The notes under the pieces were generated by a model, which had not been told where the DNA came from, searched no databases, and saw only the letters and a program-made list of their open reading frames with translations. From an uncultured Hyphomonadaceae bacterium (GTDB taxonomy: Bacteria; Pseudomonadota; Alphaproteobacteria; Caulobacterales; Hyphomonadaceae): a stretch of DNA of 64,000 nt. How positions within the stretch are numbered: the stretch's first letter is position 1; each line of letters begins with the position of its first letter. Positions 33,913-41,076 of the stretch are shown piece after piece. The stretch lies in NCBI GenBank assembly GCA_913057945.1, contig CAJXOF010000001.1, positions 1 through 64,000 on the forward strand. The letters run 5' to 3'. The position numbers and the translations under genes were made by a program.

Positions 33913-35094
33913 ATGAACACAACTGTGATTATCGGCAATGGAGTGGCCGGAACAAATGCTGCCGTAACCTTGCGCATGAATGGCTACGAAGGTGCGATAA
34001 AACTTATTGGCGATGAGGTGTCGCTGCCTTATCAGCGCCCGCCTCTGTCAAAGGCGTGGCTGCAGGGACCGGATAGACCGCAGCCAACTCTGATACGTCC
34101 TCTTTCATTCTACGAAGACAATCGCATCGACCTGATGCGGGCGCGCAAGGTCGTCAAGATTGATAGGAATAAGCGTAGAATCCACTTTGCGGACGGGAAG
34201 ACGATGAAATTCAATACCTTGATCCTTGCCACAGGGGCATCGCCGCGTCGTCTTAATGCGAAGGGCGCGAACCTGAAAGGGATCCACTATCTGAGAGACC
34301 TGGGCGATTCGGCAAGGCTTCGCCAAGCCTTGAGCGATCCTGGCTGTCGCGACGTTGCAATCATTGGCGCCGGTGTTATCGGGCTCGAAGTGGCCTCTGC
34401 CGCGGTCAATCTTGGGAGAACCGTCACTGTTGTCGAGGCCGCCGCTCGCGCCATGGCCCGCGTTGCCTCACCCGCAACAACCAATTTCGTTACTCAGAAG
34501 CTGAAAGATGCCGGTGTTCAGTTTCTCTTCAATCAGAAGATTGAGAGGTTCGGCGCCGCTGATCGCCGCGTTTCCTCGATCCATCTTGGCGATGGATCCC
34601 AAATAAAGACCGATCTCGTGTTGGCGGGGATTGGTGCAACACCCAATATTGCGCTTGCCGAAGCCGCGGGCCTGGAATGTGACAATGGTATCTGCGTCGA
34701 TCAGGACATGCGGACATCTGACTCCGAAATATTTGCAATCGGAGATTGTGCCCGCGGTGAAAACGAATTCGCATCCGGAAAACTGCGTATCGAAACCATT
34801 CACAATGCAACCACGCAGGCCCAGATTGCGGCAGCGGCCATTTGCAACAAAGAACGTCCTACCCCAGTTCCCCCACGGTTCTGGTCCGATCTCAAAGACA
34901 TGAAGGTTCAGGCGGTCGGAATATCGTCCGGTTACGATCTGGTTCGCAGCGATGCTTCTCAGCATCCACCAACTTTGGAAACGCATCTGAAATGCGGCGA
35001 ACGTCTTATCGCAGCCGAGATCGTAAACCTTCCCAATCGTCAGAGCGCCCTTGCGAGAGCGATTTCTCCGCGCATTCCAGTTGACACTCAATAA
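33913..35094 (+). CDS. alkT: Rubredoxin reductase AlkT
   Basis: A 393-residue FAD- and NADH-dependent reductase of the ferredoxin/rubredoxin reductase family. It has the FAD motif IIGNGVAGTNAA, YQRPPLSKAWL, the NAD motif IIGAGVIGLEVASA and the C-terminal FAD motif EIFAIGDCARG. GGGGAGG precedes the ATG. It passes electrons from NADH to AlkG. It follows alkS by 30 bp, so alkST is an operon as in Pseudomonas. Confidence 0.94.
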   Translation: MNTTVIIGNGVAGTNAAVTLRMNGYEGAIKLIGDEVSLPYQRPPLSKAWLQGPDRPQPTLIRPLSFYEDNRIDLMRARKVVKIDRNKRRIHFADGKTMKFNTLILATGASPRRLNAKGANLKGIHYLRDLGDSARLRQALSDPGCRDVAIIGAGVIGLEVASAAVNLGRTVTVVEAAARAMARVASPATTNFVTQKLKDAGVQFLFNQKIERFGAADRRVSSIHLGDGSQIKTDLVLAGIGATPNIALAEAAGLECDNGICVDQDMRTSDSEIFAIGDCARGENEFASGKLRIETIHNATTQAQIAAAAICNKERPTPVPPRFWSDLKDMKVQAVGISSGYDLVRSDASQHPPTLETHLKCGERLIAAEIVNLPNRQSALARAISPRIPVDTQ

Positions 35095-35611
35095 TCCACA
35101 ATCAGGTCTGATTTTGGGGCGAGTTCGGCCACTTTTTCTGCTTCGAAGCCGCATCCAGAGTATTGGACAGATTCCACACCTCGTTCTTTGCGCCTGGATT
35201 TGAATTTTCAATAGGTTGTCCATTGGGCGATGCCGAAGGAGACTGATGTTCCGACACGTCAACTTCGCCGGAGGAACACCACATGGACATGCATCAGAAT
35301 GCGCGCACTGACCCGATCCTTTTGGACGCGGCCACGAACAAAGAATCACCTGGCTGCATTCATGGAGGTAAAGCGATTTCGGCCTGAAGAAATCATATCG
35401 AAATTGCGCAAGGCGGAGGCAACTGTGCGCATCGCGACGACTGCCACCCTGCTTTCTTCCCACAAAGACAGCTATACTCAACAGGACATTGACAGCTGGC
35501 GATCCAGCCCTCCCGCCAGGTTCCTCACAGGCGGTAGCCACCGGAAGGCGAAGCTTTTTTGGTGATTGAACGCTCGATGCCTGGATGGCCGTGATGATGA
35601 AGCTTCGGACA
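35095..35611. other. Intergenic stretch with transposase fragments
   Basis: No intact gene. ATGGACATGCATCAGAATGC at about 35283 encodes MDMHQNART, a start typical of IS481-type transposases, and breaks off after about 12 codons. From the ATG at 35362 the frame reads MEVKRFRPEEIISKLRKAEA, an IS3 OrfA N-terminus, then degenerates. The debris separates the alk cargo from the conjugation genes. Confidence 0.5.
35362..35433 (+). pseudogene. IS3-family OrfA N-terminal fragment
   Basis: Only the first helix of the OrfA helix-turn-helix is recognisable (RFRPEEIISKLRKAEA). The rest of the frame has no transposase features. It is probably one edge of a lost element. Confidence 0.5.
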
Positions 35612-35872
35612 TCAGGTGATTTGTGGTTCCGACGTTGACCGGGGGGAGTAAGGCGACCGGCCACTTTTTCGAGATTTCGAGAAACCACGATCTGTCGCCA
35701 TGAACCGCGCCAACATAGGTGCGATAAGCTTTGCGGCTTCGTTCTTCTGTCCGGTCTCACGGGCCAGCACGTCAGCATAGGCAACAAGATCGCGATGCAC
35801 ATCGGCGGGAAGTTCAATACTCAATTTGACAGGTTTATCGTCTGGGATGGCGCCGAGTTTCAATTTGGTCAT
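35612..35872 (-). CDS. DUF2274 family protein
   Basis: An 86-residue protein starting MTKLKLGAIPDDKPVKLSIE. This is the DUF2274 pattern found after trbI in alphaproteobacterial conjugation clusters. It contains a ribbon-helix-helix-like LSIELPADVHRDLVAYADVL, so it may bind DNA, though its role is unknown. It lies 3 bp after trbI and is the last gene of the trb operon. The cargo/backbone boundary lies just beyond it. Confidence 0.82.
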   Translation of the reverse strand: MTKLKLGAIPDDKPVKLSIELPADVHRDLVAYADVLARETGQKNEAAKLIAPMLARFMATDRGFSKSRKSGRSPYSPRSTSEPQIT

Positions 35873-35875
35873 GGG

Positions 35876-37054
35876 TCAATTCCGATAGGGTTCGAGGATG
35901 AGGTCGCGCGTGACCATCACGCGCACTGGGAATCCGGGGCGAATGGTCAAGGTCGGCGGGATGGAAAGCTGACGACGAACAACCTCCTCACCGGCGCGGC
36001 CGATCGTGTCCTGCGTTCCTTCGCGAATGGCGCGGGCGATGTCGTCGTCATCATCGGCGCCAAGCTCCACACCGATATTCAGGACAGTGGCGAGCCCGGC
36101 CGCCATGAACAGCCGTCCCCAGTGGTTGTTGACGCCGTCTTCGAGGCCGGCATAGCCGGCCTCGTCGGCGCCGGGCTGGCGTTCGAGAACGATAGAGCGC
36201 CCATTGGGCAGAATCAGCCGTGTCCAGGCCAGCAGCACGCGGCTTTGGCCGAAAGCGACGCGGCTATCGTATTCACCGATGAGGCGCGCGCCTTGCGGGA
36301 TCAGCAGGAAGCGACCGGTCGGGCTGTCATAGACATTGGATGTCACCTGCGCGGTGATCTGACCGGGAAGGTCCGAGCGCAGACCCGTGACCAGCGCCGC
36401 CGGAATGACCGCACCGGCCTGGACCACATAGGGGCTTGGCGGATCGGTGAGCCGGTCGTTGCTTGTCGTGCGTCGATCAATGGGTTCGTCAAGGAAGGCT
36501 TCCCGTCTGTCCGTGGCATCTGGTGCTGCGCTTGTTACGCTCGCGGGAAAGAAGGATCCGGCGCCGGATTGTAAAGGACCGACCGCCGACGAAGTTTGAG
36601 GCTGGTCATCGATGGTGGTCGTGGCTTCAGCGAAAAGTCGGCTGAGCCGGGCTGCCTCCAACTCCTGCGACCGGCGCTGTTCGTCAGGATCGACGGCAGG
36701 CGCAGCGACGACCGCCGGCACGGGCTGACCGCGTTGTTGAGCTGACAGGATCGGCCGCCCGAGCTCCCCGGGCAGTGGCGGCCCAAGTTGGGGTATGTTT
36801 GTGTAGTCGGTCGGAAGGCGCGACAGACCTTCGGCTGCCTGGATTCGCTCGGTCGAATAGAGTTCCGGCGGTCCATCGGCCGGTTTGCGATCTTGCAGAG
36901 CCACAATCAGGATGGCACCGAGACCGAGGCCTCCGACCGCGCCAAGCACCGTCAGCGTGCGGCGCGAGAGACGCATGACCGTTGGCGGATCGGCGCGCAG
37001 CCGCAAAGAGGCGGCAATCTCTTTGTCCTCACGGGATTCTCTATCGTCGCTCAT
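35876..37054 (-). CDS. trbI: TrbI, VirB10-like T4SS channel protein
   Basis: A 392-residue TrbI/VirB10 protein. A short cytoplasmic N-terminus, one transmembrane helix (TVLGAVGGLGLGAILIVAL) and a proline-rich periplasmic linker lead to the C-terminal beta-barrel domain (YVVQAGAVIPAALVTGLRSD, GRFLLIPQGARLIGEYDS, GRLFMAAGLATVLNIG). It spans both membranes and forms the outer core of the mating pore with TrbG. It overlaps trbG by four bases. Confidence 0.93.
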   Translation of the reverse strand: MSDDRESREDKEIAASLRLRADPPTVMRLSRRTLTVLGAVGGLGLGAILIVALQDRKPADGPPELYSTERIQAAEGLSRLPTDYTNIPQLGPPLPGELGRPILSAQQRGQPVPAVVAAPAVDPDEQRRSQELEAARLSRLFAEATTTIDDQPQTSSAVGPLQSGAGSFFPASVTSAAPDATDRREAFLDEPIDRRTTSNDRLTDPPSPYVVQAGAVIPAALVTGLRSDLPGQITAQVTSNVYDSPTGRFLLIPQGARLIGEYDSRVAFGQSRVLLAWTRLILPNGRSIVLERQPGADEAGYAGLEDGVNNHWGRLFMAAGLATVLNIGVELGADDDDDIARAIREGTQDTIGRAGEEVVRRQLSIPPTLTIRPGFPVRVMVTRDLILEPYRN

Positions 37055-38088
37055 TTGCGTGGCCCCACGGCGCCGGGGCGTGACGCGGTAGGGGCGTTGC
37101 GGCTCACCCCGTCGGTGCGGACGATCCGCACGCGTTTCTGCCTGTCGCCGAGACGCAGTTCGGCGGCGGCGAAGAGCCGATCGACGATCATGTAGTTGCG
37201 GGCGATGCGATAGTTGACGAGCTGGCCTTCGCCTTCCGGACCGATAACGAAGAGCGGCGGCATTTCCCCCTGTCCGATCCCGCGCGGGAACTCGATGAAG
37301 ACCTGCCGCCCATCATCGAAAGCGCGAAGCGGCCGCCAGGGCGCGCGGTCGCCCTCGATCCGATAGCGGAAGCGCAAGGAGTCGAGGACCACGTCACGTC
37401 CGATCGGCAAGGCTGCTTCCGCCTCGGCGTTGCGCCGCCTGAGCGCGATCAAGGCATCCTCGGCATAGGTCCACGAGACGGACGCCATGTAGGCGGACGG
37501 GTTCGCTCTCAGTTCGAGATGATAAGTCCGCCGATCCGTATTGATGACGAGGTTGGTCTGAAGATCAGGCCGCGTCGGTTTGACCAGAATATGGATGCGC
37601 TGATCATCCCCTGAACCGCTCTGGGTGTTGCCGATGATCCAGCGCGCCGTGTCGCCGGCCGCGATCGGTCCGGAGCCAACAAGGCTCTCTCCGGGCTGCA
37701 GGGCGATATCGGTGATCTGCCCCGGCGATGCGTAGACCTGATAGAGCGCGCCCTCGGTGTAGGGATAGAGTTGTACGGCGTTGATGAAGCCGTCTCGTAC
37801 CGGCTCCATCCGGGCGGCGGCGTTCGCCTCGTTCACCCGCTCAGCGGGACCGGCAGATTCCGGCGCTCGGTCTCCCCCATTGATCGGCTTGAGTTGACCA
37901 GGCAGCGGCAGTGGGCTGGTGCGCTCGACGATCCGCACCGGACTCTCCGGTTCCGGAAGAAGCTTCGCTTCGATCGGAGGGGTGTCGTAAGCGATCTCCG
38001 GCGGTTTGAAGGTCGCGCATCCCGAGAGAGTGGTCGCGGCGAGGAGGACCGTCATGGAGGCTTTGTTCAGGCGAAGTGTCTTTATCAT
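37051..38088 (-). CDS. trbG: TrbG, VirB9-like T4SS protein
   Basis: A 345-residue TrbG/VirB9 protein. The start at 38088 (MIKTLRLNKASM) gives a signal sequence with a lipoprotein-like box TTLSGC. The beta-rich C-terminal domain includes TYHLELRANPSAYMASVSWT and MIVDRLFAAAELRLGDRQKR. It assembles with TrbI in the outer-membrane core. It overlaps trbF by four bases; frame upstream of 38088 lies inside trbF. Confidence 0.9.
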   Translation of the reverse strand: MIKTLRLNKASMTVLLAATTLSGCATFKPPEIAYDTPPIEAKLLPEPESPVRIVERTSPLPLPGQLKPINGGDRAPESAGPAERVNEANAAARMEPVRDGFINAVQLYPYTEGALYQVYASPGQITDIALQPGESLVGSGPIAAGDTARWIIGNTQSGSGDDQRIHILVKPTRPDLQTNLVINTDRRTYHLELRANPSAYMASVSWTYAEDALIALRRRNAEAEAALPIGRDVVLDSLRFRYRIEGDRAPWRPLRAFDDGRQVFIEFPRGIGQGEMPPLFVIGPEGEGQLVNYRIARNYMIVDRLFAAAELRLGDRQKRVRIVRTDGVSRNAPTASRPGAVGPRK

Positions 38089-38771
38089 TGGGCGGACTCC
38101 CGGGACCAGTTGATGGCGTTGACAAAGATGCCGAGCGGGTTTTTGCGCAGGCGCTCGGCATCGCGCGGCTGTTGCAGAACGATGGTGAGAATGGCGGTCC
38201 AACGTTCCGTTGCGGCGAGTTGTCCGTTGGCGTAGCGGCGCTCGATCCAGGCGATGCGGAAGCTGCTCTCGGAGGCGCGGATAACGCTGGAGACTTCGAC
38301 CGAGATCTGCGTGTCGCCGACCTTGGCGAAGGGATCGTTCACCCGGGCGTAGTCGTTGAGCGCCAGCGCGCCCTTGTCGGTCGTGAAGTCGTAAGCGTGC
38401 AGCCAGTTCTGGCGCAGCACGATCGGATCGGCCGGGATTTGGCGCACATTCTCGATGAAGCGCGAGAGGTGGTAAGCGATCTGCGGATCGGTCGGTCGGA
38501 AGTCGGCGGTGGCAGGCGTCACGGCTTGCGCCGCGCCAAGCCTGTCCACCTCGACAACATAGGGCGTGATCGTCCCTTGTGTGGACTGCCAGACAAGCGC
38601 GGCGCTGAGCCCGCCTGAGAGCAGCAAAGAGCCGAACGCCATCAGTCGCCAGTTCCTGGCTTGCACGCGGGCGGACCCGATGCGTTCGTCCCAGACCTGT
38701 GCGGCTTTCTGATAGGGCGTGACGGGCTCTGGGGTCTTGGAATAGCGAACGCTTGGACGACGGAACATCAT
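38085..38771 (-). CDS. trbF: TrbF, VirB8-like T4SS protein
   Basis: A 228-residue inner-membrane protein with a single N-terminal transmembrane helix (FGSLLLSGGLSAALVW) and a periplasmic NTF2-like domain (RNWRLMAFG before the helix; YDFTTDKGALALNDYAR after it). This is the TrbF/VirB8 assembly factor. It is in the middle of the trb operon and overlaps both neighbours. Confidence 0.92.
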   Translation of the reverse strand: MMFRRPSVRYSKTPEPVTPYQKAAQVWDERIGSARVQARNWRLMAFGSLLLSGGLSAALVWQSTQGTITPYVVEVDRLGAAQAVTPATADFRPTDPQIAYHLSRFIENVRQIPADPIVLRQNWLHAYDFTTDKGALALNDYARVNDPFAKVGDTQISVEVSSVIRASESSFRIAWIERRYANGQLAATERWTAILTIVLQQPRDAERLRKNPLGIFVNAINWSRESAQ

Positions 38772-40054
38772 GATTTCTCCGAAAGGCTGACGGCGGTCCC
38801 GCCGCCACCATGGTCGCCAGAGCGAACGGCATGAGCTGCGACGGCGGCGCCGTGGTGAAGGGTTTGCTGTTGTTTCATGCGCCGCGCCCAGGCTGGCGGT
38901 ACGCCACTGGCTGAGGGCGAGACGTCGGGGCTGTTACTGAACTTGCCGCCGGTCGCTTCGAAGGCTGCGCGCGAACCTGAGCGGTAGCTTTCGCTCATGG
39001 AACGGCGAAGCGGGTTCGTTGCGGCGCTGACGCCCGCTTTTCCAACGCTAGAGAGACCGGCGGCGACACCGGAGGCGCCGCCGCCAGCGGCAGCGTTTCC
39101 CATGCTGTAGGCGGTCGAGGCGCCACCAGCGACTGCCGCCGCGCCGCGCGCTCCGGCGCCGACTGTTCCGACGGCCATCCGGGCGCCAGCGACCCCGCCG
39201 ACAGCAAGCCCGCCGGCGGCGAGACCTGCGCCAACCGCAGCGCCTGCGCCGAGTTGCGGGCCGCCCGAAACGATGCCGTTGGCGATGCCCGGACCGAAGA
39301 TGCCGAGCGCGAGCATGGAAAGCGCGGCGAGAACGATTGCCATGGCGTCTTCAATGGTCGGCTCACCCGTGAACCCCGCGGTGAACTCGCCAAAGATGGT
39401 CGAGCCGATGCCGACGATCACGGCGAGCACCAGGACCTTGACCCCGGACGAGATCACCAGCCCCAACACGCGTTCAGCCATGAAGGCGGTTTTGTTGAAC
39501 AGGCCGAAGGGTACGAGGATGAAGCCGGCCAGCGTGGCGAGCTTGAACTCGATCAGCGTGACGAAGAGCTGGATCGCCAGAATGAAGAAGGACAGGAGAA
39601 CGACCAGCCAGGCGAAAAGCAGGATGATGATCTGGAGGAAATTCTCGAAGAAGGAGACAAAGCCCATCAGATCGGAAATCGACGCGAGAATCGGACGGCC
39701 CGCATCAAGGCCGATCTCTGCGATGCGGCCGGGCTGAAGCAGCTCGCCGGGGCTAAGGCTGCCGCCCGAAGCGATGAGGCCAAGCCCGGCGAAGCTTTCG
39801 AAAACGATGCGGGCGAGCGCGTTCCAGTTGCCGATGATGTAGGCGAAGACGCCGACGAAGAGCGTTTTCTTGATGAGCCGGGCGAGGATGTCGTCGTCGG
39901 CGCCCCAGGCCCAGAAGAGCGCAGCGAGCGTCACGTCGATGACGATCAGGGTCGTTGCCAGGAAGGCGACGTCGCCGCCGAGCAGGCCGAAGCCGCTGTC
40001 GATGTAGGAGGTGAAGACCTGCAGGAACCGGTCAATGACGCCAACACCGCCCAT
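38768..40054 (-). CDS. trbL: TrbL, VirB6-like polytopic T4SS protein
   Basis: A 428-residue protein with about six transmembrane segments in the first 270 residues (including VFAYIIGNWNALARIVFESF and IIILLFAWLVVLLSFFILAI). A Gly/Ala-rich hydrophobic stretch and a soluble tail follow. This is the TrbL/VirB6 inner-membrane platform. The stop overlaps the start of trbF. Confidence 0.92.
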   Translation of the reverse strand: MGGVGVIDRFLQVFTSYIDSGFGLLGGDVAFLATTLIVIDVTLAALFWAWGADDDILARLIKKTLFVGVFAYIIGNWNALARIVFESFAGLGLIASGGSLSPGELLQPGRIAEIGLDAGRPILASISDLMGFVSFFENFLQIIILLFAWLVVLLSFFILAIQLFVTLIEFKLATLAGFILVPFGLFNKTAFMAERVLGLVISSGVKVLVLAVIVGIGSTIFGEFTAGFTGEPTIEDAMAIVLAALSMLALGIFGPGIANGIVSGGPQLGAGAAVGAGLAAGGLAVGGVAGARMAVGTVGAGARGAAAVAGGASTAYSMGNAAAGGGASGVAAGLSSVGKAGVSAATNPLRRSMSESYRSGSRAAFEATGGKFSNSPDVSPSASGVPPAWARRMKQQQTLHHGAAVAAHAVRSGDHGGGGTAVSLSEKS

Positions 40055-40057
40055 ATC

Positions 40058-40330
40058 CTACTCCTTCTCGGGATCGTCGCCGGGAAGCCCGAGAAATCGG
40101 CGGCGTTGCTCTGCCCAGGCGGCGCGACACATCGTGTCGATTTCCAGCTCTTCCGGCGTCACCGTTCGGCAGCGAGAAAGTTCCGCCTGCAAAGGATTGT
40201 TGGTCACGGGAGGAACCGATGGCGTTTCCGGAGTGACCGTATTCGCCAGCTCAACCGCGGCGAAGAGCGCAGCGAGCCCGCCCAAGGCGATGGCGACGGG
40301 CCTGATGATTTGGTCGGGAGAATTGCGCAC
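40058..40330 (-). CDS. TrbK-alt, putative entry-exclusion protein
   Basis: A 90-residue protein with one N-terminal membrane helix (IALGGLAALFAAVELANTV) and a short periplasmic domain with two cysteines (LSRCRTVTPEEL, TMCRAAWAEQRRRF). The latter motif is characteristic of the TrbK-alt family between trbJ and trbL. It may block uptake of a second copy of the element. It starts 5 bp after trbJ and ends 3 bp before trbL. Confidence 0.85.
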   Translation of the reverse strand: MRNSPDQIIRPVAIALGGLAALFAAVELANTVTPETPSVPPVTNNPLQAELSRCRTVTPEELEIDTMCRAAWAEQRRRFLGLPGDDPEKE

Positions 40331-40335
40331 GGGTA

Positions 40336-41076
40336 TTACCGGAACATGCTGACGGCGGTTGGCGTGTAGCCGGTCCCGTAGTCGAGGAAGCGATTGAGGT
40401 TCTCGCGCCCCTGCGCTTTAGCGGACGCGCGCCGAGCCGCGTCCAGCGCGTCCGCGCGGTTCTGCGCGGTGATGGCGGCGGTTAGGTCCGTCATCTGCTG
40501 GCTTTGCAGGGCGAGAAGTTGATTGCCGGCCTGCGCCGCCTGCAAGGTGCCGACCGCACCCTGGCTTTGCGAGACGAGAGTGCTCAATTCCGTGCGCGTC
40601 GCTTCAATATTGCCGACGACGCCGGCCTGGACCTTCAACGCGTCTTCATAGCCTGCAACCGAGGTCCGCCAGCGCGCCTCGGCATTGGCGTTCATGGCGG
40701 CGAAATCGCCGGTTGCTGCGGCGTCTCCATATTGTTCTGAGAAGACGCGTTCGATTTCGGAGACGACGTATCCAACGCGCTGCGCTTCGCCCAGCAGATC
40801 TTCCGTCTGCTGCATGATCGACCGCAGACGCGCCAGCGATGAGTGCGGCAGGTTTGCGAGGTTGCGTCCCTGGTTGATCAACATCTGCGCCTCGTTCTGA
40901 AGCTGCGTGATCTGATTGTTGATCATTTCGAGGGTGCGTGCGGCGGTGAGAATATTTTGCGCGAGGTTGGTCGGATCGATGACGACGTCGCCGACGCCGA
41001 ATAGCGCATAGGCCGGTTGCATCGGCGCCAAAGCGATGGCTCCGGTCAGCATGAGGGCGGCGAGTTTCTTACGCAT
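40336..41076 (-). CDS. trbJ: TrbJ, VirB5-like T4SS protein
   Basis: A 246-residue secreted protein with a signal peptide (MRKKLAALMLTGAIALAP, cleavage near AYA) and a helical VirB5-type body (ILTAARTLEMINNQITQLQN). The start at 41076 overlaps the trbE stop; the extra upstream frame lies within trbE. It is thought to be a minor pilus component and adhesin. Confidence 0.9.
   Translation of the reverse strand: MRKKLAALMLTGAIALAPMQPAYALFGVGDVVIDPTNLAQNILTAARTLEMINNQITQLQNEAQMLINQGRNLANLPHSSLARLRSIMQQTEDLLGEAQRVGYVVSEIERVFSEQYGDAAATGDFAAMNANAEARWRTSVAGYEDALKVQAGVVGNIEATRTELSTLVSQSQGAVGTLQAAQAGNQLLALQSQQMTDLTAAITAQNRADALDAARRASAKAQGRENLNRFLDYGTGYTPTAVSMFR

Noticed and set aside
34468..35817. A 449-codon minus-strand open frame across alkT and the IS debris
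   Set aside because: It is antisense to alkT with its FAD and NAD motifs, and no protein family is visible in it.
37051..38832. A 593-residue TrbG with a long arginine-rich N-terminus
   Set aside because: The upstream 248 codons are the wrong frame of trbF. The true start at 38088 gives a signal sequence and lipobox.
39254..40369. A plus-strand acidic frame of 371 codons
   Set aside because: It is opposite trbL; its composition mirrors the hydrophobic codons of trbL.
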